A stretch of DNA of 64,000 nucleotides from assembly GCF_000619945.1 (NCBI RefSeq), contig NZ_JHVC01000014.1, positions 43,771-107,770 on the forward strand. Direction: 5' to 3'. The DNA comes from Clostridium lundense DSM 17049 (GTDB lineage: Bacteria; Bacillota; Clostridia; Clostridiales; Clostridiaceae). Shown piece by piece: positions 51,193-60,167 of this stretch (position 1 is its first letter; each line of letters begins with the position of its first letter). Both the position numbers and the translations under genes were made by a program. The notes beneath the pieces were generated by a model. It saw nothing but the letters and a program-made list of their open reading frames with translations. It was not told the origin of the DNA and ran no database searches.

Positions 51193-51696
51193 ATGAAAAA
51201 AACTATATCCTGTGAAATTATTCAAGATTTATTACCAAATTATATTGAAGGTATACTCAGTAACGAAAGTGAAAAATTAGTCAGTGAGCATCTTCATAAA
51301 TGTGTTTACTGTAAAAAAGAATGGGAGAATATGAATACATTAATTGAAGTGAATCCTGTTGAAGAAAGAAAAGTAGATTATTTAAAAGGGATACATAAGA
51401 GATTTAGAAATATTTTTCTTGCTTGCATTATTCTTAGTGCTATTACTTTTTTAATTGGTGTATTTTATAGTGAAAAAAATACTGACGAAGCTTTATGGAC
51501 ACTATTTTTATCCTTTTTTGTTTTTGTAGTTATGCTTATAAAATTTGGATTCCCATTATTTTTTGCAGTGGCAAGTTTTTTTGGGTATAAAAAAACAAAG
51601 AATAAATGGATTTTGATTATTACTGTTATATTTATTTACTTGTTTTTTGATTCAATATCTTTTGTAATAAAAAATATACTTATTTACGGACATTAA
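51193..51696 (+). CDS. Second zf-HC2 membrane protein
   Basis: 167 residues, with SEHLHKCVYCKKEWENMNTL (zinc motif, residues about 34-53) and several TM segments (75-95, 102-140, 142-160). It follows the first anti-sigma by 13 bp with GGAGG, so the ECF factor has two candidate membrane anti-sigmas, perhaps from duplication. Confidence 0.8.
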   Translation: MKKTISCEIIQDLLPNYIEGILSNESEKLVSEHLHKCVYCKKEWENMNTLIEVNPVEERKVDYLKGIHKRFRNIFLACIILSAITFLIGVFYSEKNTDEALWTLFLSFFVFVVMLIKFGFPLFFAVASFFGYKKTKNKWILIITVIFIYLFFDSISFVIKNILIYGH

Positions 51697-51768
51697 AAGT
51701 TGTTAATAAAGCTGCTACGCTCCTGAGTAAGTTCTTCTCCTAAAGGATACGGATTTATAAGAACTCTC

Positions 51769-52101
51769 TTAATAAGGTTCAGATGGAGGAAGTAGCTCTT
51801 CTAAATCTTCTTCAATGCCTTCGTCATCATAAAATGAACCTTTACCTTCTTCTGGTTGTGCTAAATATCCTATTTTATCTGTTTTAATATTATCATCTAT
51901 CTCATTTGTTTCATGATTTTTTATACTATTTTTAGAATATATTTCACTAGCTACAATAATGCCCCCTGTTACTATAGTAATAATAGCCATAGCAAAACTA
52001 ACGCCAAATGAAACTGGTATTCTAAAACAAACATAAGCACTTATTATAATAATTATTGTTCCAATAAAAAGAAATACCTTGTTTGAAAATGACTTCATCA
52101 T
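51769..52101 (-). CDS. Membrane protein with acidic tail (110 aa)
   Basis: Two TM segments (residues 9-26, 30-52) and a cytoplasmic acidic tail (DDEGIEEDLEELLPPSEPY). No family recognised. RBS GGGAGG. Convergent to the sigma/anti-sigma genes. Confidence 0.6.
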   Translation of the reverse strand: MMKSFSNKVFLFIGTIIIIISAYVCFRIPVSFGVSFAMAIITIVTGGIIVASEIYSKNSIKNHETNEIDDNIKTDKIGYLAQPEEGKGSFYDDEGIEEDLEELLPPSEPY

Positions 52102-52281
52102 AAAACCTCCCTATTTATATCTTACACATTATATACATCCATAAGTTATAATTTTCGTAATAAAAGGCAAAAAAGAAGTGTTAACTAATTTAACACCTAA
52201 TTATGCTTTCTTCACATCAACATTATAACCCATAATTTAATTATATTATATATCCAATGGAAATACTTCTAGAAAAATGTA

Positions 52282-52322
52282 AAAAGCTCCAGATAATAAA
52301 ATATTTAATCTGAAGCTTTTAT
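52282..52322 (-). terminator. Terminator of the ger operon
   Basis: AAAAGCT-CAGAT...ATCTG-AGCTTTT hairpin. A near-identical terminator lies at 56862-56904. Confidence 0.75.
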
Positions 52323-52384
52323 TTTTAATTGTTCACTCTCCTCCCGAGTATCGTTGCAAAGCCTAGGCTGACCTTTATATAAAC

Positions 52385-52642
52385 TTATTGAACTGGTTCT
52401 CCTGGTACAAAAAGCCTTACTATTTTTTCAAAAACCATTGCAGGACTAATTATTTCTACACCACTAATTAAAAGTATGCTAACAATTAAATTTATAGCAA
52501 TTATAGAAAAATAAACCGTCATAGCCTTTTGTGGATTACTTGCATTCAATAAATCCCGAAAATCAACCAACACTATGATTATTAAAATAAAGATCACTCC
52601 AAATATTTTGATACCAGCATTATCAGACATTCTTTCATACAA
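52385..52642 (-). CDS. Small membrane protein at the end of the ger operon (85 aa)
   Basis: TM segments near residues 11-27 and 43-66; MYERMSDNAGIKIFGVIFIL start. 14 bp after gerB, so part of the germination operon; an accessory subunit like the small GerD-type membrane proteins found with some ger operons is possible. Not otherwise recognised. Confidence 0.65.
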   Translation of the reverse strand: MYERMSDNAGIKIFGVIFILIIIVLVDFRDLLNASNPQKAMTVYFSIIAINLIVSILLISGVEIISPAMVFEKIVRLFVPGEPVQ

Positions 52643-52656
52643 CTCCTCTTATCCAT

Positions 52657-53745
52657 TTAAATCTTTTCACTTGATTTTTTCTTATTCAACGAAATAATCA
52701 TAATAATAAATGGAATAATTATTTGAAAAGGTATAGCCAAGTAGACATAGACTTCTGATACACTAGCAAAAAACTGAAAAATATCGTGATAATTCCACAT
52801 ACATAAAATAAGTAACAATAAAGCCATAGGAAATACGAATGGTCTATGATCATTCAAATTTAACATTTGAGCAACTCCCTTTGTTGAAGCATATAGATAA
52901 GTTGATGATTCCGCACTGCTTCCAATTATTAAATTAATAGCAATAAGTGGTGAAATATTCATAGGATCAGGTATTAATTCCGATGATGTCTGGGCAGGGA
53001 AAGTTAAGTTTTCTAATAGATTAGGTCCTAGAACCATTATGTCACGCAATACAGTAATAAATATAATAGTTCCTCCTATCATCATGGCTGAGAAAGCAGC
53101 TTTTTTTATATTTTCATTATTATTAACATTATCATAAATCATCATAAAAACTACTAATTCTCCAAAAGGAAATGCAACTGTAGATAAGCTACTCTTGAAA
53201 ATAGGATACCATCCACTCTCTAACATAGGAAGAATATTCATAAACTGTATATGTGGTATTAATAATAAAGACACCATTATAACAAAAAAAACAAATATAA
53301 AAACAAGTATTCCATATACTCTAGCTATAATTTCTGGACCGCCTCTAACTGCGAAGGAAACTAAAAAAACTAATGATGCCATAATAAAAATAATAGGAGT
53401 ATCAGGATAGTTTACAATATATATATACTCCCCAAACTCTCTTACAATTAAAGAATTAGCATACATAAAGTAAACAATATAAAAGATCCCCAACATAGTT
53501 CCTAAATATTTACCAAAACAATCCTTTAAAATCTCAATAATAGTTTTAGATGGGTTTAATTTAATTATTTTCATATACATTAACATTATAAAAATTCCGA
53601 AAATCCAGCCAATACCAAATCCTATCCAACTATCCTGCCCTGCACCATTACCTACCGCAGGATTTACAATAGACATATCTCCAAAAGTAAAAGTTAACAT
53701 CCATAAAAATAATTGAAAAGCTGATATTTTTCTTAACTTCTTCAT
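52657..53745 (-). CDS. Spore germination permease GerB (GerAB/GerKB family)
   Basis: 362 residues, ten TM segments, APC-superfamily fold. ISAFQLFLWMLTFTFGDMSI start, GIGWIFGIFIMLMYMKIIKL near 46, FPAQTSSELIPDPMNISPLI near 250. It forms the ligand-sensing part of the nutrient germinant receptor in the spore inner membrane. Preceded by gerC and gerA. Confidence 0.9.
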   Translation of the reverse strand: MKKLRKISAFQLFLWMLTFTFGDMSIVNPAVGNGAGQDSWIGFGIGWIFGIFIMLMYMKIIKLNPSKTIIEILKDCFGKYLGTMLGIFYIVYFMYANSLIVREFGEYIYIVNYPDTPIIFIMASLVFLVSFAVRGGPEIIARVYGILVFIFVFFVIMVSLLLIPHIQFMNILPMLESGWYPIFKSSLSTVAFPFGELVVFMMIYDNVNNNENIKKAAFSAMMIGGTIIFITVLRDIMVLGPNLLENLTFPAQTSSELIPDPMNISPLIAINLIIGSSAESSTYLYASTKGVAQMLNLNDHRPFVFPMALLLLILCMWNYHDIFQFFASVSEVYVYLAIPFQIIIPFIIMIISLNKKKSSEKI

Positions 53746-53786
53746 ATATCTTCTCCAATCAAAAATATATATCTAAATATTCATTA

Positions 53787-54956
53787 TCATATATGCTTCT
53801 TTATGAAACCCATCTCCTTATTTTTATATTGTACTTTTATTTCTACAGGCAAATCACAAAATATATCATTCCAATTATTTTTAACTTCTGTCCAATAATT
53901 TAAATTTTTACTATGAATAATTTTGTGAAAACCAAAAATATCAATTTGTAAATTTTGTTGCGCATTCTTTATTGTCTTATCAACTACTTTTTTAATTTCT
54001 TTTGAAGTTTCTTCTTCTAAAGCTCTAATTTGATTCGCTGAAGTTAGATCTCCCTTTCCATGTTGTTCTACCATTTTTCCCTCTGCCTGTACTTCCACAG
54101 AAAGTACAGGTTTGCCATTACTAAATAATACATTTTTTTTAGTCACAGATTTAGTAATTTCTACTGTCACATTTTCATCAGAATTTATTGGGTTTTGTAC
54201 ATTTATGATTGGGTTTTTAAATTTATTATCTACAATTAAAAAACCATAAGTCTCACTTGCATTTAACCACCCAACTAATTTATCCTTTTTAAAAACTGCA
54301 GCTCCTGTAAAATCTAAATTTGCTGTTGTCAACTTTTTATTTACTTCTGAAACTTTCACCATGCCAATTATAGAATTCCCTTCTCCAGCAACATTTAATA
54401 TTAAATCATGCATAGTCATTTTTCTTATGGATGCTAATCTATCAGTATTTTTTACCGTTTGAATTATTTCCAAAGAAGACGCATCTGCTTGTTCTGGCTC
54501 TATATCAAGTACCACTTTAGGTTTTATTCCTTTTGAAATAAGTACAATTTCTCTTTTATCTATTTCATGAACTCTCTGAAAAAAATCTAAAATATCATCT
54601 ACACCCTCTTCAGCAAGTTTTTCTCCAATAATCATCACTTGAATATTGGAATAATTCAATTTCTTATTCACCTTTGCTAATAAATTTCTATTTGCTTCAA
54701 ATGCAGTGCTTCCTTGAGCAGACAGTGAACGCCATGTTTTATTCTTACCACCTTGTTTTCCCCCTTCATCTGAAGTTGGTTCAATTAACTGTACGGTAAT
54801 TTCTATTTCATCATTTTCTAATTTCTCAAGACCAACCCCTACAACTATTCCTAGTTCCGTTAACTCCCTGTTATTCCAACAACCAGAAAGAACAAAGAAC
54901 ATTAAACAAATTATAAATAATTTTATTTTTTTTGTGCCATATAACATATTCCTCAT
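53787..54956 (-). CDS. Spore germination lipoprotein GerC (Ger(x)C family)
   Basis: 389 residues. Lipobox FVLSGC (Cys near residue 26), then LTELGIVVGVGLEK and the family stretches NSIIGMVKVSEVNKKL, FTGAAVFKKDKLVGWLN, DIFGFHKIIHSKNLNYW. Anchors on the outer face of the spore inner membrane with GerA/GerB. Its start overlaps the gerA stop by 4 bp (translational coupling). Confidence 0.9.
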   Translation of the reverse strand: MRNMLYGTKKIKLFIICLMFFVLSGCWNNRELTELGIVVGVGLEKLENDEIEITVQLIEPTSDEGGKQGGKNKTWRSLSAQGSTAFEANRNLLAKVNKKLNYSNIQVMIIGEKLAEEGVDDILDFFQRVHEIDKREIVLISKGIKPKVVLDIEPEQADASSLEIIQTVKNTDRLASIRKMTMHDLILNVAGEGNSIIGMVKVSEVNKKLTTANLDFTGAAVFKKDKLVGWLNASETYGFLIVDNKFKNPIINVQNPINSDENVTVEITKSVTKKNVLFSNGKPVLSVEVQAEGKMVEQHGKGDLTSANQIRALEEETSKEIKKVVDKTIKNAQQNLQIDIFGFHKIIHSKNLNYWTEVKNNWNDIFCDLPVEIKVQYKNKEMGFIKKHI

Positions 54957-56608
54957 TCTTCTTTCTTAGGAAAATTATTTTTTGATTTGTCTTTTACATT
55001 GTCTATTTTCTTACGAAAATTATTTTTTACTCTGTACTTTACATTATTCATTTTTCCCCAAGTTAAAGACCTTGGTCTAGTAAGCATAGCCCATAATGGT
55101 ACACGAACCACTGTATCCTTTAATTCCGTTCTACTAAATGATGAAAATGGAGATAAATAAGGAACATCAAAAGATCTTATTGAGCTTAAATGAATTAGGA
55201 GCATAATATTCACAATCATAATTCCTAATAGACCCATGAAATTAGATACAACTAATAATATTAATCGTATAATTGGGATAGTTCCCAATAAAGAACCTGA
55301 AATAAAGCCACCAATGGCTGTAATAGCAGTAACAATAACCATAGGAGTACTAACTAAACCTGCTTGCACTGCAGATTGACCAAGGACCAAAGCTCCAACG
55401 AAGCTAACTGTTGAACCTGCTGGTCTAGGCATTCTTATCCCCGATTCTCGTAATATCTCAAATATCAATAACATTAAAAATGATTCAGTAAAAGCGGAAT
55501 AAGGAACCTTCTCCCTTGACGAAACTATAGTTAATAACAACTTAAAAGGTATAACTTCTTGATGAAAAGAAATCAAAGCAAGATACATAGCAGGTAAGTT
55601 TATAGAAATAAACAAGCCAATAATCCTAATCACTCTATAAAAAGTAGCAACAAGTGGCTTAACATAATAATCTTCTGCAGTCTGAATTGATTCAATCAAT
55701 AGATATGGAACAGTTAAAACAAATGGACTACCATCACAAAGAACAGCTACCCTACCTTCTAAAAGCTTTGCACAAATAACATCTGGCTTTTCATATGCTC
55801 CAACAGTTGGAAACACACTAAAGGGAGCATCTTCAATAAACTCTTCTAAATAACTAGATTCTAATATTGCATCAGTATCAATTTTATTTAATCTGTTCCG
55901 TAGAGTTTCTATAATCTGTTCATTGGTAATTCCTTTAATATAACATATTGTAACTGTTGTACTTGTCTGTTGTCCTATAGTTATATCCTCAAATTTTAAA
56001 TTAGGATTTTTAATTATTCTACGCACCATAACTTTATTATTACTCAAAAGCTCAGTAAAACCTTCTCTTGGTCCACGAATAACAGCGTCTGTTAAAGGTT
56101 CAGTAATATTTCTGGATTTTATTTCCACCAAATTTATATTTAATGCAACTGTGGCACCATCTATATATAAGATGACATTACCCTCTAGGGTTTTATTCAC
56201 AATTTGTTGAAAATCCTTTATCTCCTCAATCTGACTACAAGTTAAAACATTTTTTTTAAGAATATTTATAGTACTATCCTTTGATGTAAGTTCTTCTTGA
56301 AAATATACACCAACATTCTCATCCATTACAGGCTTCAAAATATTTTCATTAAGTAAATTTATATTAACCATTCCATCAATATATATAATCAACATAGTTG
56401 TATTAAGTTCACTACACAAAGTAACCTCTCTCATAATAAAATCATTAGTACCAGAAAATACTCCATTCAATTTTTCTTTAACCTGTACAATAGATTCTGG
56501 AATAGGTTCAATCCGCTTGCTAGCTTTAGTTTTTGAAGAATAGTTTAATGAATTAAATACTCTATTTGAATTATTATATTTCATTTTTGTGAGCAGCTTT
56601 TTTAACAT
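54953..56608 (-). CDS. Spore germination protein GerA
   Basis: 551 residues: soluble N-terminal domain (about 1-300, with DFIMREVTLCSELNTTMLII and PFSVFPTVGAYEKPDVICAK), then five TM segments (about 305-480) including LRESGIRMPRPAGSTVSFVG. A-subunit of the nutrient receptor. First gene of the gerA-gerC-gerB operon. RBS AGGAG. Confidence 0.9.
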   Translation of the reverse strand: MLKKLLTKMKYNNSNRVFNSLNYSSKTKASKRIEPIPESIVQVKEKLNGVFSGTNDFIMREVTLCSELNTTMLIIYIDGMVNINLLNENILKPVMDENVGVYFQEELTSKDSTINILKKNVLTCSQIEEIKDFQQIVNKTLEGNVILYIDGATVALNINLVEIKSRNITEPLTDAVIRGPREGFTELLSNNKVMVRRIIKNPNLKFEDITIGQQTSTTVTICYIKGITNEQIIETLRNRLNKIDTDAILESSYLEEFIEDAPFSVFPTVGAYEKPDVICAKLLEGRVAVLCDGSPFVLTVPYLLIESIQTAEDYYVKPLVATFYRVIRIIGLFISINLPAMYLALISFHQEVIPFKLLLTIVSSREKVPYSAFTESFLMLLIFEILRESGIRMPRPAGSTVSFVGALVLGQSAVQAGLVSTPMVIVTAITAIGGFISGSLLGTIPIIRLILLVVSNFMGLLGIMIVNIMLLIHLSSIRSFDVPYLSPFSSFSRTELKDTVVRVPLWAMLTRPRSLTWGKMNNVKYRVKNNFRKKIDNVKDKSKNNFPKKEE

Positions 56609-56739
56609 ACCTTACTCCTGTCATATATTTATTGGATCATTAGGGCATTAATGTTTATTTTTCTCAATACAAAATAATTTATTCTCACTTTAAGACTTTA
56701 CACAACACAATTTAAAAAAAGTGAGAAACTTCACTTTCT

Positions 56740-56790
56740 CATGAGTTTCTCACTTCTTTTGGTGTTCCACAACAGTAATTAAAATTATTA
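56740..56790 (-). pseudogene. YvrJ C-terminal relic with terminator
   Basis: The minus strand encodes VVEHQKK and stop, then a GTGAGAAAC/GTTTCTCAC hairpin (56729-56755), matching the end of yvrJ and its terminator at 49035-49090 (shared TTTGGTGTTCCA). Confidence 0.5.
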
Positions 56791-56861
56791 ATATTATAGC
56801 CTATGATTTAATTATGTTATATATAATAATGCCAATACTCTAAAACATTGCTAGAAAAATG

Positions 56862-56904
56862 TAAAAAGCTTCAGATAATAAAATATTTAATCTGAAGCTT
56901 TTTT
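56862..56904 (-). terminator. Terminator of the NSS transporter operon
   Basis: AAAAAGCTTCAGAT and ATCTGAAGCTTTTTT, nearly the same as 52282-52322, with about 60 bp of shared flank. Confidence 0.8.
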
Positions 56905-56942
56905 ACTTATTATTTTTACAACATTTTTAATAAAGCTTACTA

Positions 56943-57056
56943 TTAGTTATTTTCTGAATAACTATCTTCTTTCATTGAAATTATTATAGTAGTCAGAAGT
57001 CCTCCCCAAAGTACTGTTGCACCTATACTAAAAAATATCATTGCACTTAATGTCAT
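56943..57056 (-). CDS. MetS-family small subunit of NSS transporter (37 aa)
   Basis: MTLSAMIFFSIGATVLWGGL then LTTIIISMKEDSYSENN: one TM helix with the IGATVLWGG motif of MetS-type small subunits encoded next to bacterial NSS transporters. RBS GGTGTG region; 15 bp after the transporter gene. It would bind the transporter in the membrane. Confidence 0.85.
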   Translation of the reverse strand: MTLSAMIFFSIGATVLWGGLLTTIIISMKEDSYSENN

Positions 57057-57071
57057 TTTTGTCACACACCT

Positions 57072-58565
57072 TTACTCATTTTTTAAATTAATATTATCTA
57101 TCCATGGTTGTTTGCTTATTAATATTGCCCCGGTAATTCCTATAAAAATAACTCCCCATCCATAAACAAACAAAGCTGACAAATTGTATCCACCATAAGG
57201 TTTATACATTTCTGTAATGAAACTTTGTACCAAAATGAAACTTAAGATAATTGGGTTTATATATTTAATAATTACATCCCACCATTTTCCTATTCTATAA
57301 TAAGATACTGAATTTGTATGTTCACGAATTGTTTTAGTTTTTACAATCCATCCTACTAAAATAGTTTCTAATAATCCAACTACAACTATTCCATAATTAT
57401 TAATAAAGTTATCCATAATATCCAATAGGTATAATCCTGCCCTAGTTGCGAAAGAAATACTTATAATAAATCCAACTATCAAAAGTCCTGTTACTACTTT
57501 TTTACGTTCCCATCCTGTTTTATCTATTATAGCTGAAGAGATTGCTTCAACTAAGGATACTGCTGATGTTAAGCCTGCAAATATCAAGCAAGTAAAGAAT
57601 AATACCCCTATTATATTTCCCCATGTGCCCATTACTGAAAATACTTTAGGAAATGCTATAAATGCAAGTCCTATTCCACCAGATACAACTTTATCAACGG
57701 ATACCCCTTGATTTGTTGCCATGAATCCAAGTATTGCGAAAACCCCTATTGCAGATAAAAATTCAAATCCACAGTTGGCAAAAGCAGTCATAAATGCACT
57801 ATTATTTATATCTGTTTTTTTAGGAAGATAACTGGAATAAGTCATCATAATTCCTGTAGCTATACTCAATGAAAAAAATACTTGTCCATATGCTGCAATC
57901 CAAACTTTAGGATCTTTAACTTTTTCCCAATCAGGTGTAAACAATGTGTTTAAGCCCAAAGAAGCACCTTCTAAAGTTACTCCTTTTATTACTATAATTA
58001 TCATTATTATAAATAGAACTGGTAATAATACTTTGCTTAATTTTTCAATTCCAGCCTTTATTCCTTTATAACATATAAACCAGTTAATCAACCAAATTAA
58101 AGTTATTCCTACTAGTATTGGAATGACTATGCCTCCAAATTCAAAAGGTGATGATGATAACTTTAATACTTCATTATAAAAATAACCATTAGTGTCATTT
58201 CCCCATAATTTTTTAAAACTCAATGTTAAGTACTTCATAGACAAACTTAAAATCATTGAATAATATGATAAAATTATAACTGCACTAATTACAGGCCACC
58301 AACCAAGCCATTCCCATTTTTTATTTGCCCTTGCTATTGCTAGTGGTGTTGAGCCCCTAAATTTATGTCCCATTCCATATTCAAGAATTAACAAAGGTAT
58401 TCCCGCTGTGAATATGGCGAAAAAATATGGTATTAAGAAAGCTCCACCTCCATTTGAATAAGCCACATAAGGAAATCTCCATATATTACCTAATCCTACA
58501 GCAGAACCAATAGCTGCAAGTAGGAACCCTGCTTTTGTCCCCCATTGTTCTCTAGATTCTTTCAT
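57072..58565 (-). CDS. NSS-family sodium:amino acid symporter
   Basis: 497 residues, about twelve TM segments. N-terminal signature REQWGTKAGFLLAAIGSAVG then LGNIWRFPYVAYSNGGGAFL contains the Na+/substrate-binding residues of LeuT-like transporters. Paired with a MetS small subunit, as in MetPS methionine/alanine uptake. The Leu-rich leader upstream suggests amino-acid control. ATG behind GGGAGG; the longer frame adds 12 residues. Confidence 0.9.
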   Translation of the reverse strand: MKESREQWGTKAGFLLAAIGSAVGLGNIWRFPYVAYSNGGGAFLIPYFFAIFTAGIPLLILEYGMGHKFRGSTPLAIARANKKWEWLGWWPVISAVIILSYYSMILSLSMKYLTLSFKKLWGNDTNGYFYNEVLKLSSSPFEFGGIVIPILVGITLIWLINWFICYKGIKAGIEKLSKVLLPVLFIIMIIIVIKGVTLEGASLGLNTLFTPDWEKVKDPKVWIAAYGQVFFSLSIATGIMMTYSSYLPKKTDINNSAFMTAFANCGFEFLSAIGVFAILGFMATNQGVSVDKVVSGGIGLAFIAFPKVFSVMGTWGNIIGVLFFTCLIFAGLTSAVSLVEAISSAIIDKTGWERKKVVTGLLIVGFIISISFATRAGLYLLDIMDNFINNYGIVVVGLLETILVGWIVKTKTIREHTNSVSYYRIGKWWDVIIKYINPIILSFILVQSFITEMYKPYGGYNLSALFVYGWGVIFIGITGAILISKQPWIDNINLKNE

Positions 58566-58625
58566 TTCTATTCCTCCCAAAGATCTATTTGAATTTTTCA
58601 AATATTAATATTTATCCATAAATAA

Positions 58626-58662
58626 AAAAGCCCCATAGTTTATACTATGAGACTCTTTTTTA
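58626..58662 (-). terminator. Leader terminator 2
   Basis: Hairpin GTCTCATAGTATAAACTATG then GGGCTTTTTT on the minus strand, 60 nt before the NSS start. Confidence 0.65.
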
Positions 58663-58675
58663 CCTAGGATATTAA

Positions 58676-58712
58676 AAAAGTCCCATAGTTTTATCTATGG
58701 GACTCCATTTAT
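58676..58712 (-). terminator. Leader terminator 1
   Basis: AGTCCCATAG, ATAAAA, CTATGGGACT then TTTTTT on the minus strand: a strong intrinsic terminator inside the NSS leader. Confidence 0.8.
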
Positions 58713-58734
58713 TTCAACACAAATAATTAGCCAC

Positions 58735-58775
58735 CATAGATGCAAAGCGCCTGCTTCGGCGATTGCATCTATAGT
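58735..58775 (-). other. Leader hairpin (candidate antiterminator/pause structure)
   Basis: ATAGATGCAA pairs with TTGCATCTAT around a GC-rich inner helix GCC-GAAGCA-GGC. A competing copy of GCGATTGCAGATATAGAT lies upstream at 58784-58803, allowing alternative pairings. Confidence 0.5.
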
Positions 58776-58804
58776 AGTATATAACGTATCTATATCTGCA
58801 ATCG

Positions 58805-58873
58805 CTATCTTAAGTTAGCTAATAAGAGTAGATTATTCAATTTTGAAATAAACATATTTACTTTAATATTCAT
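58805..58873 (-). CDS. Leu-rich leader peptide (22 aa)
   Basis: MNIKVNMFISKLNNLLLLAN then LR; four consecutive Leu codons (CTA CTC TTA TTA) among six in total. Strong RBS GAGGAGG. It lies between a clear promoter and terminator hairpins ahead of the NSS transporter, the layout of ribosome-mediated attenuation. Confidence 0.65.
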   Translation of the reverse strand: MNIKVNMFISKLNNLLLLANLR

Positions 58874-58902
58874 GATAATCCTCCTCTTGGTAATTTTATG
58901 TT

Positions 58903-58931
58903 ATGATAACATACTATTTTAACGATGTCAA
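58903..58931 (-). promoter_or_regulatory. Promoter of the leader peptide / NSS operon
   Basis: TTGACA (58926-58931), 17 bp, TATCAT (58903-58908). Confidence 0.75.
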
Positions 58932-58949
58932 ATATGATGTTAAAAATAA

Positions 58950-59119
58950 TTATGGATTTTTTATACTTTCACGTAATAAGTATTCTATCAATTTCCCTCT
59001 ATCACTAGGATTAAGAATGAATTCTGATGCAATTGCTATTACTAGATCTTTTTCTGTCATCATAATAGTGTAATGCCCTTATAGTAATGCCTGTTAGCTT
59101 TGCTATTTCATTTACAGTT
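58950..59119 (-). pseudogene. MerR-family regulator relic
   Basis: KTVNEIAKLTGITIRALHYY then D is a perfect MerR HTH N-terminus, but the ATG is lost and the frame breaks after 25 codons. A different frame continues as a 36-codon ORF (58950-59060, MTEKDLVIAIASEFILNPSD). It lies directly after the DUF2268 stop. Confidence 0.6.
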
Positions 59120-60040
59120 TTAAGCTGTCTCTTCATCCCAAAAATCCTCTATTTCTTTCATAATTTCAATTGCAGGTGTTAAAGTAGCTTCCACTATTGA
59201 TTTTCCAGTCTTTTTTAGATAATGCTTTATCATATAATAACCACATGCATAACCTGCACAATAAGGCATACCTTCTGAAAAATATCCTTGTAGCTGTGCA
59301 AGCTCATCACCCCAAAGGTAGGCTGATATATTCTCGAAGCCTGTTGCACCTAATGCATCCTTAATCAATGGCTTGATATAATTGTTAAGGGTATTTATAT
59401 TAGTTTTGCTTACCCAAGGTCCAACCAAATCTTCACCAAACATTGAGGTTGCAAAATTCTCAGCAAGTCCTTCTATAATCATCATTTCTCCTAATGTAAT
59501 ATCATTCCTCCACTTCTCAAACTGAAAACGCACATTATGATTACATTCATGAGCCAAAGCAACAGGAATTCTTCTGATAGTATATTCATTTGGAACAAGG
59601 GCTACCATAATATATCCAGGAATTCCTCCATCTCCAAGGTAACCATCACTCAAAGATATGTATGGACTTTCAGGGTTCCCAAGCATGATAGAAAACATAT
59701 AATCTTTTACTGGTAATTCGTATCCTGCTTTTGTAAAACACTCCAAGGAATTTTCAATAGTTAATTTACAGGTTTGCCATAAAGCATCCTTTAAAATTAA
59801 ATCAATGCTTTCTCTTTGAGTCTCATCTACCTTTGATGGTGGTAAAAACCCAAGCATACTACTTGCCATAACTACATCATAACCACCCTTTTTTGAGGAT
59901 TTAAGAGGCACATTAATACATGACCACTTAAATTCAAAAGGTTTCGCTATTTCATAACGATAAATATCATCTCGTTTTTCCTTTGGTAAATTCATCATTT
60001 TTTTGTAAATTTGATCTGAACGTAATAGTGTAATATTCAT
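59120..60040 (-). CDS. DUF2268 putative zinc protease
   Basis: 306 residues. PVALAHECNHNVRFQF (HExxH, about residues 177-181 region) and downstream Glu in MMIIEGLAENFATSMFGE fit a gluzincin-type metallopeptidase. N-terminal MNITLLRSDQIYKKMMNLPK. No signal peptide. Promoter upstream is MerR-type. ATG behind AAGGAG. Confidence 0.8.
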   Translation of the reverse strand: MNITLLRSDQIYKKMMNLPKEKRDDIYRYEIAKPFEFKWSCINVPLKSSKKGGYDVVMASSMLGFLPPSKVDETQRESIDLILKDALWQTCKLTIENSLECFTKAGYELPVKDYMFSIMLGNPESPYISLSDGYLGDGGIPGYIMVALVPNEYTIRRIPVALAHECNHNVRFQFEKWRNDITLGEMMIIEGLAENFATSMFGEDLVGPWVSKTNINTLNNYIKPLIKDALGATGFENISAYLWGDELAQLQGYFSEGMPYCAGYACGYYMIKHYLKKTGKSIVEATLTPAIEIMKEIEDFWDEETA

Positions 60041-60062
60041 ATTCCCATCTCCTTGTAATATC

Positions 60063-60093
60063 AATATACACTATTCCGCAACGTGGAAGTCAA
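60063..60093 (-). promoter_or_regulatory. MerR-type promoter of the DUF2268 gene
   Basis: TTGACT (60088-60093), 19-bp spacer, TATATT (60063-60068). The spacer holds a dyad TTCCAC-GTT-GCGGAA. The cognate MerR gene seems to be the broken one at 58950-59119. Confidence 0.75.
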
Positions 60094-60167
60094 TACATTT
60101 GGCTAAATAAATTTGACATAGTAAACTCTTATAGTTTTCATACTCTGACGCTCTAAAAACTTTGCAT

